DNA of 64,000 nucleotides, taken from positions 2,127,961 to 2,191,960 of the forward strand of contig VZDJ01000046.1 in assembly GCA_008694505.1 (NCBI GenBank), read 5' to 3'. Numbering within the stretch: position 1 is the first letter of the stretch; each line of letters opens with the position of its first letter. The notes under the pieces were generated by a model. It saw only the letters and a list, made by a program, of their open reading frames with translations. It was not told the origin of the DNA and made no database searches. This stretch comes from Cyanoderma ruficeps. Lineage: Eukaryota > Chordata > Aves > Passeriformes > Timaliidae. Below, piece after piece: positions 1 through 13,400 of the stretch. A program made the position numbers and the translations under genes.

Positions 1-3000
1 TGCACTCCGTGTTTTTTGCCCACAGTCTTACATAAATAGCAGCTTCCTTTGCTGCACCTACAGGGCACAACACTTACCCCTGTTCCTGAAAAATAAATGG
101 AAAATCGAAGCCAACCATCAGTTTCCATTTTGTGTGGTTTTGTGGTTGGTTTCTCAAATGAGGAGGCTCAAACCCTCTTTCTAAACTTTCCCCTCCACAA
201 CCCCACTCATGGCCCTGCCTTGACTCCAGCCCATCTGATGGGGAGAAGGGATTTTTTGGGACACATTTCCCTGGGCAGAAGGTTATAGGAAGGCCAGCCC
301 ACAGGGCAGAAACACAGGTGAGGTGCCAGGAGACAGAGCATATGTGCTGAATTTCATCATAGCACAGAGTGGGTTCTTCAAAATAGCACCAAAACTAGTA
401 TTTCCCATCTGGGGAATTTCAATGAATAAGTTCTGTTTGCTTCTGTTGCTTTACTCTGCCTTTTTGAAAAGAAATGGGGGAAACGTGAGTAGCTTCTTTG
501 TCAACGCCCTCTCCGTTTTCAGAGAAGCAAAAACTAAAAAGCAGCTCCCTGGAAGTGCTGGCAGCTCAGGCAGGGGCTGGGACAGTCAGGAATCAGAGTA
601 GGGGGAATTTGGGAGCTCAGACAACAGGACAGCTTAAAGCAGGAGAGAATTGGTGAAAACAGATAAATCAGGGAGAAGGCTCCAAACAGACAAATAACTT
701 TGAATATTTCAATTTCTTCACATACAACAGCACATACCTAAAGGGGTTTCAAAAAACATTTCAGAAGGATGGGGAGATTCATCAGCCAGCACCACGCTGC
801 CTTTAAAATGAGAGATCCAGACCTGTACACAACCCAGTTCAGCCAGGAGCTTGCTGGGATAAGCACTTTGAATTTTATTCACCTATTACCCGTCCGTGTA
901 AAGTGGAAATAACACTTGCCACTCTTGCAAAGCACAGATCTGCTGATAGGAAATGGCATGTAAATGCTCTATATTATTATTATTATCATTATTCCAGTTC
1001 ATTAGCACTGTGGTGTCTATTAATTGGCTATAAATATTATTAAAGAATTAGCATCTTATGAATGACAATAAGGATAATAATCTGTTAAATTTTTTTAATA
1101 ATCTGAGAATGCAGATTTTTTTCCCTTTCTCACTGTTTTTTAATGACCTGGCATAAACATGAGGAGCCTCTGTTTCCACCTCTTCCTGCTTTTAACATGT
1201 CTCAAGCCATTTTGAAAGAAAGAATTTCATCATTCTAAGTCTTTTCACCTGCAATTTTAACGTGGAATTTAGGCCAAAGGCTCTGACCTAAACACTGGGA
1301 TTTTCCTCACCCAGAAGTGCTAAAATTGGTCCTGCCCACTCCTGTACCTCATCCCCTTCTCTGAGGTCTTGTCCCTGCTGAGAAACCACTCAGCTTCCCT
1401 GAGACTGAACTGCTGGATCCTGCAGCTCAGCAGACAGAGGAAACCCCCCAGCAATTTCATGTGGAGATGTTCCTGTTGCTTGACGTGCTCTAAATAAATC
1501 CCAGGAAACCTAAAATCTCAATTTGGGCTTCTAAGTTAAATGTGTAAGAACACATGGAATTGATATTGCTTAAATAAGGGCTTAGCAGAAAGAAAAGAAA
1601 CCCAAACATGTGTAAGTTGCCTACTGAAAATCAGCAGAATCAGAATTTTAGCTGCTTTCCCCCATTAAAAATCCGGAATCTCGCTGTGAAACTGAACCTT
1701 TGCACATGAAACAGATGGAATGGATCCATCTGTCGTTGGGAAACAATCTGCAGCAAGTAATTACACTGCAAAAAAAACCTCCACGGAGTTTGGTGATACG
1801 TCAGGGCTGAGAGTGATGACTGAACATTAACAATTCCTGACAAATCACTCGGGGCACACGTTTTTCTCATCAGCAAAGACAACACAGGATCCACTGGAGG
1901 AGAAGAATGGATGGGGAACAGAGGCATTCTCCAGGCAATCACTGGAGGAAAAGGGGATGGATCATTTTCTTTGGATTTGCCACTGCTGGAGTTTGAGGAT
2001 TAATTCCCGTGCCCTCACAGTATCTGCAACTCAGAAGCCGCGCCAAGGGAATTGTGGATGACACACAAATGCTCCACATAAGAGAAAAAATGAGATTAAA
2101 TGGTAGAGAAGTCTCCCTCCATGTGGTTTCACTGCATCTAGCCTGGAGTCTTGAATATCCTGTCCTAAATGTGTTGGTAAGTTGGAACAAGTCTAGAGCA
2201 GGGAAATAAAAAACAAGCTTTGGACAGGATGTGCTGATAAAAAAGGGAGGCACTGTTACATCAGCTGCAAATGCCCAGCGGATGGGGATGAATTGTTTAG
2301 GGGGCAGGTTGGATTATGAGTAAAATTATAATTAGAGGAAACTAAGTAAATGAAGAGTCTGACTTATTAATAGTATTTCCAAACACAGGCACCGTGTGGT
2401 AGATTTTAAAATATCCCAATTCACAAGGACCTGCAAAGCTTTTTTTTGATTTATTCATGTTTTAGAGTAGAGAAAAATGGATGAGAAAAACTGCAAGATC
2501 ACAGTTATTTGCACTAAAATCAATGAAAAAATGGCCATCTGAACAAAAAGGCAAGAACTTCATGGATACAAGTTTTTAAAAGAAACCCTGCTATATAACA
2601 GGACACAAAAATATCCCGAGTTATCCCCTCAGAGATTGGCTGGATGTGACCTAAAGGGAGTTTTCTGACTCCAGTGTCTATGATTCACCATACAGCACGC
2701 TCAAGATTTTCTTACTACTGGAAACAAAAAATAAACCCAACCAAAAATGACAGTCCTTTTCCATGGCTGGGTTCAGTTACCAGCCTCAGAGCCACACTGT
2801 AATTGGATGCTGAGAGGAATAAAACAGTCACATTGAAAGACAAACTCTATTCTCAGTTCCACCTCTGCAAACTGCCACTGACATTTCATTTTTCCTGAAC
2901 TGCTCTAAGTTTTATGACAGGAAGCAGAATCTGGCCCCTCAGGCTGAAGCCACAGCGGAGACTCCCCAGTTTGGGGCCAAAATCCACCAGAATCTGACTT

Positions 3001-4259
3001 TTGTGCCAGTCCTAAGCAGACACTGCCTCTGAACTGAAATGCAGAGAACACCCAGATGTTCTTAATAAAAACCAGGACAACTTTCAGCAGATGCCCAACT
3101 GCTGTAGACTCTTAATAAAAAAAAAAAAAGGAAACTACGTCTACTGGAGTTTCTGTAACTGATTAAGTCACTGGCTTGGAAAAACAGATCCCTGCTCCCA
3201 TGCAAGAGCCCAGCAGTAGAAACAGATCCCATTCTACCATATAATTTGCAGAATAAGTGGAAAATGGTGTCTGAATCTCTGGGTAACTTCATTTATTTTT
3301 AGAGGGCAGGTGGGTAAGAAATAGCTCTTACCTGCCCTGACCTCATTTACCACTTTGTTACTCCCGAGTCATTTTCCTCACTGGAGAATGGAAAAAAATT
3401 CTGGAGTGGTGCATAATCATTTTTTTGAGGGTTTAAATGTCACACTGTTTATAGAAAAGAAAAAAAAAAGTGTGAACTAGACACAGAAGCTTATTTATTT
3501 TTAGTCCACTCTGTTCTGAACTAATCTGATTTGGGCACACTGATAAGCTCTCTTGACTGAATTCAAGCCTTTTGTAATCCTGTGAATAATGTAAATTACT
3601 GTGCTAATTAAAAATAACAAAAATTGTAATTTGCCAGTAGCAGGAGAATGTAGCTGACTTCAGCCATATGGGAAGGGGTTAAAATCAAGTTTTGTTTTCA
3701 GTTCACACCTTCAGATCAGATCAGCACAAACAAATCCTTTGGTAATCACTTTCAAACTTTTATAGAGATGCTGCTGCTGCTGCAAATGCAGGTGGGACTC
3801 CTACGAGCATCTAACAAAAGCAAGAGAATTTCAAACAATATTCCTGCATCAAACACAAGATGGGCTGTTTAGGGCAGAACATGTTTTTAGGAAAAAAGTC
3901 CATCCTGCCATCCTCCATCTCCTGTTGATGGAGAACTAGTGAAATCCTTACAAGGTTTTTCCTGAAGTAAATTAATACCTGTCACTCCTTTGAAAGTTTT
4001 CATCTATCTTTTCATTTTCATGATGACTACAATTAAAATATGACTATCAAAAGAAATTAAAGGGGACAATCCCATTGCATTAACAGCTATTTTAATTGTC
4101 TGTAATTTTTATTTTTTTACTGTTAACAGAACCACCACTACAGCACAGAAAAGATAAACTGAACCAAGCCAGTGAATTCTTTGCTGCTTTACTTACTCCA
4201 AGCTGATTTTAAAAGTAATTTTCTTCTTTCTAATTAAAGCAGGAGAATGGGAAACCTAC
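1..4259 (-). other. Partial intron 15 of MINDY4; nothing else recognised
   Basis: This stretch is AT-rich non-coding sequence. I looked on the minus strand for the expected next exon (an FPIWVVCSESHF-like block) and for the last exon (YYYDGLA-like and WNGSDPIL-like blocks) and saw neither. Short open frames on both strands lack family resemblance. I recognised no LTR or clear CR1 element here. The intron is therefore at least 4.26 kb long. Confidence 0.6.
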
Positions 4260-4421
4260 CTGACAGACATCGTAGTGCTCAAACAGGGAGAGCAAACCAA
4301 TATCACTGCGACTGGTGATGCCTTTCAAAATGGTGATGTTGCCATTCCCAGAGTCCAGCTCTATCACATTGTTGAAAACATTGGACACAGCTTTGCCAGT
4401 CAAAAGCAAGTTCACCAATTC
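4260..4421 (-). CDS. MINDY4: MINDY4 exon 15 (residues 596-649)
   Basis: The exon is 162 nt, phase 0 at both ends, with acceptor CAAACAG|GAA and donor TGTCAG|GTAGGT. It encodes [40 protein letters not shown] and [14 protein letters not shown]. This is the longest highly conserved block of MINDY4. The family continues with a segment ending in the catalytic ESHFS histidine motif, which I could not find in the remaining 4259 bases. Confidence 0.97.
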
Positions 4422-7400
4422 CTGTTTGGGACATGTTTAAAATAATGAAAAACAAAACAAAAACCAAACAGTAGTTAATCAGGACAAGATGGATTTAGGA
4501 TTGATCAAGTTAAACATGCACACGACCCCTAATTTATGTCGTGGCTTTAGGTTCATGGTTAGGATTAAAATTGCTTATAAAAAGATTCCAGATATTTTGG
4601 TTGAAGTCTCCCAAAGTAAAATGAGGAAATTATAAAGTTATAGAATATCCTGTGTTGGAAGGGACCCACAAGGATCATCCAGTCCAGCTCCTGGCCCTGC
4701 ACAGACACCCCAACAATCCCACCCTGTGCATCCCTGGGGGCATTGCCTAAATCCTCCTGGAGCTCTGGCAGCCTTGGGGCTGTGCCCTTTCCCTGGGGAG
4801 CCTGGGCAGTGCCAAACACCCTCTGGGGGAAAAACCTTTTCCAGCTGTGGGTTGGACTTTTTGTCCAAAAGGATGCTGTGAGAGACAGCACTGAAAGCTT
4901 TGCTCAAGTCCAAATATTAGAAGAGTTTTCAATTTTCATCCTGGAGACAAACTGCTGATAATTTATTTACTCTCACATCCAACTCTCAAACATCTCATAT
5001 GTGTGTTGTTTTTGGGGTTTGCTGTTTTGGTGTCCCTTCTTCTCCACAATGAAAAGTACAGCAGGAATGACATAAACTCAAAGCCTGTACAGTACTACAT
5101 GAAATGTCTGTATGTGCTTAGTGATGTATTTTGTATGTTGGGCAAGATTTGCCAAATTATGATTCCTTCTCACTGATTATTTCTGCCTGAAGTCTCCTCC
5201 AGTAAAACATTTCCCCATATGGACCCAGATCAATAAGATATTGATAATATTTCCTAGAGATGATTGTTGATTATTCCCTCTCCAATTGAAGCAGGGGTGT
5301 GCCAGAGGCTAAATACCTGTGAGAGGATGGGAGGCATTTGCACATATGAGTGTGCCTGAAGTTCAACAACAGAGAGATGGGATATTTTTCTCAGCTAACA
5401 CCCCACCAGGGCCAGCTGGGGTGCATGAAATCAGAGCTAGCAGCAGACTGCTGCAGCAGTGAACCAGCTCACTATTAATAAATAACATATGGCGAGAAAC
5501 AGCAGGGGAAATAACAAAGAGAAAAGTTTCCAGAAAAAATACTGCTAACTACCATGCCCAAAGACAAGAATAACTCTGGTATGGCCAGTTTGGAACTGGA
5601 TTTAAAACCACTGCACACAATTACAGCTCTGTGTTTCTCCTGAAGGATTCCCCAGAATTTAAAAGTTTTTTACTGATTTTTTTTGCACTTCTTATTCACC
5701 ATCACTGATGTTCTACCACCTTCTCGAGGAACCATTTTGTGGCCACAGTGCAAAAGTCCTCTAGCAACAAGAAATATGAAGCAAAAAGCAACATGAAGCA
5801 AAAAGCAACATGAAACAAAAAGCAACAAGAAAAGAGCATGAAGCTTTTGTCTTTGGCAGCCAGAAGGGAAATAAACGGGATCATGGAATCACTGAGGAGC
5901 TGCAGGATCAGACATGGACCCTCAGGCACCTTTCTGAGAGGGCAGGGAGGGAACACAGCGATGTCTCAGCACTGGAATCAACCAAGGAGTCCCAAAGAGG
6001 CAGATGAGAGGAGTGTGAGCACAGGGACACACAGGTGCAGGCACGTGCAGGGCAGAGAACCAGCCTGGAAAGCAGAACCTCTGAAAGCAAAGACAAGAAC
6101 GTGCCAAAGCACGAGAGAAAAGAATAAAGGATGAAGGTGCTTGACGTTAGGGGGATAAGGGGAAAAAACAAAAGGAAATTGGTGGAGATTTTATAGCAGC
6201 CTTCCAACACCTAAAGGAGCTGAAAAAGAGCTGGAGAGGGACTTTTCACACGGGGATGGAGTGATGGGACAAGGGGAACGGCCTTCAGCTGAAGGAGTGT
6301 AGGTTTAGCTGATATCAGGAAGAAATTCTTCACTGTGAGGGCAGTGAGGCCCTGGCACAGGCTGCCCTGAGAGGATGTGGACTCCCCACCCCTGGAGATG
6401 CTCAAGAACAGGCTGGATGGGGCCTGCACCAAGTTGGGACGGTGGAAGGTTGGAAGGGCTGGAACAAGATGAACTTTAAGGTTCCTTCCAACCCAAACCA
6501 TTCTGGGATTTCACGACTCTGTGACTTAAAAATAAGCAATGCCATCTCTTCCCGGAGGTCAGCTCACAGCAGAAGCACAGGACACCCCCAAAAATGGACC
6601 TTGAACTCACCTGGGTGCAGTAGCCGTGGCTGCCAATCAGGCGGTTTGTGAGCACATCGAAGTCATTGCGCACCCTGAGAACACAAATTTAAAGCCAATT
6701 AAATTTAAATACAATTGCTTCTTTTCATTAGGCCTAACGTCTCGAAATCTTACTGAAAAACAAAAACAAACTGTTTCCCAATCATAAATATACCCCTATA
6801 TTTTCTGAGTCCTTTCAAGGTGACTTTTTACATGGCAAAAAAGAAAAAAAAAATTAGTATTTCAGCTAAACCTGTGGGAAGCAGAAATTTGGTAGAGCTA
6901 GGCTTGAAGGAAACTGCTGTAGAGGAGAAAAGAAGTCACTGCCACCACTAGCTAGAATTTTAGAAATTAAAAATTTCTGCATTATTTGTGTGACAGAATC
7001 ACAGAATGGGCGAGGTTGGGAGGGACCTCTGGAGGTCCCTTTGTCCACGCCACCTCTGGTACCCAAAGCCAGTTTCCCAGGTCCACATCTGGATGGTTTC
7101 TGAACCTCTCTGAGGACAGAGACTCCACAAAGTACCTGGGCAACACATTCCAGTCCTCAGATAAGATCTGCTATTTGTTATGCCTGTCAGAAATACTTGT
7201 TATACATCCATAAAATCTATACACTACATTGTCCATGAAAGGAAGAAAGGGAACCCCAACAAAACCCCTGTAGGTGTCCACATTTATAATGGCGCTGTGT
7301 GGCCCCTAATTACACGTCGTGACACCAAAGAGAAAAGTCTGAAATTGCATTGCCCGTAATTATGGAGTAATGTGTCCCCAAACTAAGTTCACTCTCTCAA

Positions 7401-10400
7401 AACTCTTGGAATTACTGAATTAGTGATTGGTTGATGGCCTAAACCATAAAGGTTTGCAATTGTGATCGTTTTTTTATCCTGCAGATATAATGGAATTGCA
7501 AACATTATTTTATACACGAATAAATGTTTAATCTAGGTTTGAGGAAAAGCTATGTGCCATGTTCTGGGAGAGCTGTGGCAATAAAACCCCCTGATTAACT
7601 CTGTGGGTCATAAAAAAGCTATTTCCCTTCAGTATAAAATATGCTGATCTCAATTGCTTTGACTCCATCGTGATTTTGATATTGCTACTGAGACAGAGAG
7701 AATGCCTGAATAATGATAAATTAAAACTCAGTTATTCTACACACATCTAGGCTCCTCATTCTCATTTGACTTGGCAAATCTCTGCATACAAACACCCATG
7801 TTTCTTGACACTTGGCACAATTAATTTTGTTTAAAATGAGAATATTTTGTTTCTGACAAAGCAGGGGTTGAATTGATGTGGTCAGGTTAAAGCTAGCTGG
7901 AAATTTCTCCTTAACATTGCTACACATGCTCCATTAAAAATTTATTTATTTATTAAGTAAAAAGGCAGGACATTTCCTGCCTTTATCCCAAACTTTAGAT
8001 AATTATATTTTCATAGGTTCTCTTTGAATGTCAAGATCAGAATGTAACATATAATTTCGAGGTTTACAGCCCTAAAAGTATTTAAAATAATTCAAAATAA
8101 GTCACAGCCATGGAATCACAATTCCCAAATTTTAGATAATTATTTTCCCACCGGATTTCTTTGACTGCCAAAATCGGAATGTAATATATAATTTTGAGGT
8201 TTACAGCCCTAGAAGTATTTAAAATAATTCAAAAAAAGTCATAGTCGTGGAATCACAATTCCCAAACTTTAGATAATTATCTTCTAACAGGATTTCTTTG
8301 AATGCCAAAATTGGAATGTAATATATAATTTTGAGGTTTACAGCCCTTGAAGTATTTAAAATAATTCAAAATAAGTCATAGTCATGGAATCACAATTCCC
8401 AAAATTTAGATAATTATTTTCTCACAGGATTTCTCTGAATGTAATGTGTAATTTTGAGGTTTACAGCCCTAAAAGTATTCAAAATTATTAAGAAAAAAGT
8501 CACAGCCATGGAATCACGATTCCCATTTTGAAAAACGGCTTTTATCCCTTTTACAAAAAGCAGATTTCATCCCTTTTAAAACCCCGTATTTTAAAGACAA
8601 TTTACAAGTCGGTGTCAGACATAACAAAGTGCCACTGACGTCTCCTGCCCGTGTGAAATCAAAGGCAAGGCCGGGGAAAGTGTGCCCGTGACACGGAAAA
8701 CTCCCCCGTGCACCACTGCAAGGCATGGATGGGGTGATAAAAATCTTTGGATTTTGGCCATTTCTCAGTTTTAGCAACGGCCTCATCTCGCCAGCGCCGC
8801 GGGCAGAGCGTCCAACATGCGTCAGTCGGGGACGAGGGGACATACGCCACACACAATGGCAGGAAGCCCTAATTCCATCTTGTAGGCACAAACAATCCGG
8901 GAGCCTGGAGGTGGATCTCGGCTCCTCCAGGAGGAGGACAACATCTGCCTTCGCAATCAGCCCCGCCGGCGAGGAAACCGACGTCAGGGGTTTACACCTC
9001 CGCTCAACGCGCTCGGGGATCTTACTCCCACCCGATTCCAAAGGCTCCCCGGCCTCCCTGCAGGTGTGTTTGCTGAGTTTCAGGTGAACTCTGTGCACTG
9101 TAAAAACATCAGGTAGTCACAGTTCCGTGATTGGTTTCTGCTGGGAGAAATTGGGGTGAATGTGGAGACATTCACCGGAGATGGGGATGATCGGAAGTGT
9201 TTGTTGGGTCTGCTGTCCTGGCCGTCAGATGTCAATGCAGACACAATCTATACATCACTATCACTGATATGACTGCCCCAGCACAGAATTTTCCATTTAT
9301 AATTTTTAAATCACTTTAGAACAGATTAAAAAGACCCATCACTTCGAAGCCAGAAGGTTTTTAAGTATCCCAGTGATCATCAGACAAGGATTTATGGCTT
9401 GACTCTGAATCCCTTTTTAATTTACAGCCCAACACTCCACGTGCTGTTGTGACAGAATCACAGATCAGCAAACAGACACTAAAAGGCAACAGTGTGAATG
9501 GTAAATATTCCTTTCTTGTGCTGTATTATCACGATTTTCCAGTGTTGTGATCGTTCATAATCCCGGCTGGAGAGTGAGGTAGGAGAATGTTGGCTACTAG
9601 AGTAGAACACTGGGGTTTGCCTCTCCTGGTAATATTATAAAGTCTTTTAAAAAAATTATTCAGGCAGAAAGCAAAATACTGAGTTTTAAAATCTCTTGAA
9701 TAAAGATTTTAAATCAAGCATGAGCTCCACGTGCAGTTTTCAGCAGAAATCATACCCTGTGCTGAAACGAATCAAAAAGGTGACAACGAGACTTTACTAA
9801 ATTTCAGGTCACTTGTAAGATCTCCCAGCTTGATTTTTAATTTTAGCTGTAATGTGTGTGATGTGCTTTATGGCCACGTGAAACCAGGGAAGACAGAGTT
9901 TGGATTCTAAACTATTTAGATGTGTTTTAATACGCTCAAAGAACGTAAATAATATGGCAAAACTCAGCTCCACGTGTATCCACTATGAAATGTTCTTTAA
10001 AAAAGTATTTCTATTCAAGCCTTTTTCCCCTCCAAAAAGACTAATTGTGAGCCCTTATCCTGAGGCTTAACTGTCCCTTCAGTCCTCATGCAGGCAAACA
10101 TTTTTTCTCACATTATTATCACACAAAATGAACATCATTATGTGGTGAAACCAAAAGATGTGTAAGGTGGCTTCAGAGTAAAAACTTAATTTATACCAAC
10201 TGGAGGAATCTCCTCACGACATAAATCACCAAAATACACCTGCTGTGAATTATATTTTCATCTTTTTGAATGCTGCTGGGTTTCAGGCAGCGATGCCTGA
10301 AAGTCCTTCCAAAAAAATATCTTTATGTATTATAAATTTGTTTTCTCTCCATCTTCCTGTTGAATCCGTGTTTCTCTTCAGCCTGGTTGTAACTGTTTGT

Positions 10401-13400
10401 TTCAAGTTATAAAAAATGTTTTTATATAAAGGATGCTAAATACTGAAGGTGGACAGATGTTCTGAGCCAAACCTTTGACTGCTCTGAATTGTCACAGCCA
10501 AAATGACATAATTTGCTGACTTCCAGACAGTTATTAGAAATCTGCCTAGAAATCAATCCATTCTGAGATATAAAAATAACAACAACAAAATCTAAAATCT
10601 TAAGAGAGATGGACAAAACCATCATTTGATAATAGAAACTGTAATTTCATTATAAACCTTAGCACTGATGGGTCATTGATAAAATACACTTCAGTGACCT
10701 GTATGGACTCAATAAAGTTCTAAAACTGCATAAATACAAATTCCACAATATTATCCTATTTTGAGCACTGGAATCTCCAATATAACATAACCTGCCATCA
10801 GATGAACTTTTCCTTAGCAAAAACTAAGAGAAATAAATGTTTCTCAAATGCTTCACAGGCATTTACTCCACATTTACTTCCAGGAAAATTCTTGACAAGT
10901 CTTCAATGGAGAGTAATTAAATATTGAATACAAAAGTCCCACACAAACTGTAACAGCAGGAATAATCCCAGACTATCACAGTGTGAGTCACTTTGTGCCA
11001 CAGGTATTGCTTGGCTCGATAACAGAACAAAAGAAAAGAAAAATATAATAAAATATAAAAGATAGCAATAAAGTATAAAACAAAAAAATGGTGTGTTTGG
11101 GTAAGTGTTGGCTGGTTTAAAGTCCTTAACTCTGAGGCAAAGCTGCCACAGAAAATTGGTGACCTCACTTCGTTCATGGCAACAGACAGTCACATTAACA
11201 AACACACAATTACAAGTCTACTCCCAAAATAGATTTGGGGCTGGGAGGGGGGAAAAAACTCATCTTCAAGCATAAGGATTTCAAATAATTACAAAGGGGA
11301 TGTGGAAAATGACAGGATGGGTGACTGCCTTATTGTGTAAATGTTCCAGAATATTTATTTTTTTTTTATCCTGGCACATGGCAAAGGTTTCAAATGAATG
11401 TTCAAAGAATGGAAGAGCCTCTCTCTAAAAAAAAAAATAAAATATTGTTTGGGATTCAGACCAGGGAAAGCAAGGAAGTGGCTTCATTCTTTATTTATCA
11501 CTTTTGCCACAGACCTGCTAATTTCACAAAGTTCTTATAATGGTCTGAGGTACTCGTGCAGGCTAATTCATCAGCTCTGCTGCTCCAGGGTGCTGAGAAA
11601 CTACAGGAAGTATTTATATTTCACAGGGATTGATCTGATGGGGAAAATAATTAATCTATTGGCATATTCAACCCACTATTTATTTTTTTTAAAAGAAATT
11701 ATCTTTGTGACTGATTGCAGTGTCCCCCTGAGTGAAACAGAACAGGCAAAGATATTAAATCTGTATCTATCTCACCACATTGACCCTTCAGCAAACAGCC
11801 AAACAATCTGAATGTGTGAAAGCAACCTGCTGAAATTCAGCTAAAGTCTGACAATTTATTTGTCACTGCTACATTTTGTAGTAGAATCACATTTACTCTT
11901 CCACACTTGTGCAGTGTCTCGATCAATATACTTTATTTTCCTAAAATCAAAAGGATTTCTGAAAAGTTTTGATTCACGAAAGAAAAGGAAGGGGAAACGA
12001 AAAGATGAGAAAGATGAAAAAGCTGATCACTCACTTCAGGGCAGGATCCGTATCACTGATTTTTATATCTAAAGATGAACTCATAAACAGGCAATCACTC
12101 TGGAATTCTTTACATTTGTATAAATGGAAAGGAACTGGTGGATCCTGAAGGCAATTTAGGTGACTTTGCTCAGGTATTTTGCAGAGTAGAGGAAGAAACT
12201 TGAGGAAAATTCCTTTTCTCCATTTGAGAAGTAAAAGGAGTCTGCCACAACCTGGTCATGGCCATCAAATTGCTAAATATCAAGGACTGGAGGGATAAAT
12301 CACAAATATTCTGGCACTGAAGACAGATTGAGTCTATTTTTTATTTATTAGATTAAAAGCCAAGAAATAAGGGTGATCTTGATATAGAAATAAAAACACC
12401 CCGCAGCCACTCTTTGAAGAAGGCTTCTCAACTGGACAAACCAATTAAAAGTCCCAAGTTAATTTACCAAAAATTTTAGCTCAACAGAATCTGAGCATGT
12501 AGATATTGTAGGATCAGAGGAATTTCTGACGGTCAGAAGGAACCACAGTTAAAATTTGGAGCAGCTTTCCTGTGGGAAGAGGCTACAGAGCCCAGGATCA
12601 TTTCACTACAGCAGGACACAAGTGATGGGCTCCAAGAGATGTTCAAACGGGAATGAGATGATTAAGGAACGTTTCCTCACCACTTTTTATAACATGAATT
12701 CCACAGCACTCCTTAGATTTGCTGGGCAATTCAAGGGGAAAGAGAAAAAGGAAAAAAAAAAAGAAAAAGGAGGGGAAANAAAGGAGGGAAAAAAAGGAAG
12801 AAAAGAAAGGAAGGTAAAAAAAGGAAGAACTCTTTCACGAAACACATTTCTGCACTGGGGAGCTCAACACCACAGGGGCTGTGGAGGCCAAAAGGATTCA
12901 AGGGTTTAGGGAAATTTGGGGAGGACAGGTTTCATCAAGGGCTAATAAACACAACTGCCAGCTTGGGAAATCCTGGGATTACTGCTGGAAAGATGGAGAA
13001 TATTCCAGCAGAATGATCCTTCACTGCATTTCTTGGACAGTTTCCTATCTTTTCCCTGTCAAACACAGGCTAACAGCCTTGCAGAACCTTTCCTTGATCC
13101 TACAGGGACACAAGGGGCATTAAACCCATAAATCTCAGGATCTCCTCAGAACAATATTCCATGTTTGTATCACGGATTACTGCCACATCTCACGCTGGGA
13201 TAAAGCAGAATTGTGGAGTGGGAGAAGAGAAGATGATGTTCTCTGCATCCCACTCACTCTCCTTCACAGAAATCCACATTTCTTAATTGTTTCCTTGGCT
13301 TTCCATACTTTTCTCAGTGGCAGCTGAGGAACCTGGAATCTCCTCATGCTTTGATGAGGTTTACTGACTCAACAGGCTGTTTACTGATGCACTTTCACTC

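Noticed and set aside
1..4259. Final MINDY4 exons expected here
   Set aside because: No minus-strand segment encodes an FPIWV...ESHF-like, YYYDGLA-like or WNGSDPIL-like block. I conclude they are further left rather than lost, but a profile search would be the proper test.
8514..9098. A 194-codon open frame on the minus strand as a possible gene
   Set aside because: It overlaps a CpG-rich block that is also open on the other strand, starts or ends in the 137-bp array region, and resembles no family I know. I kept the block as a regulatory candidate only.
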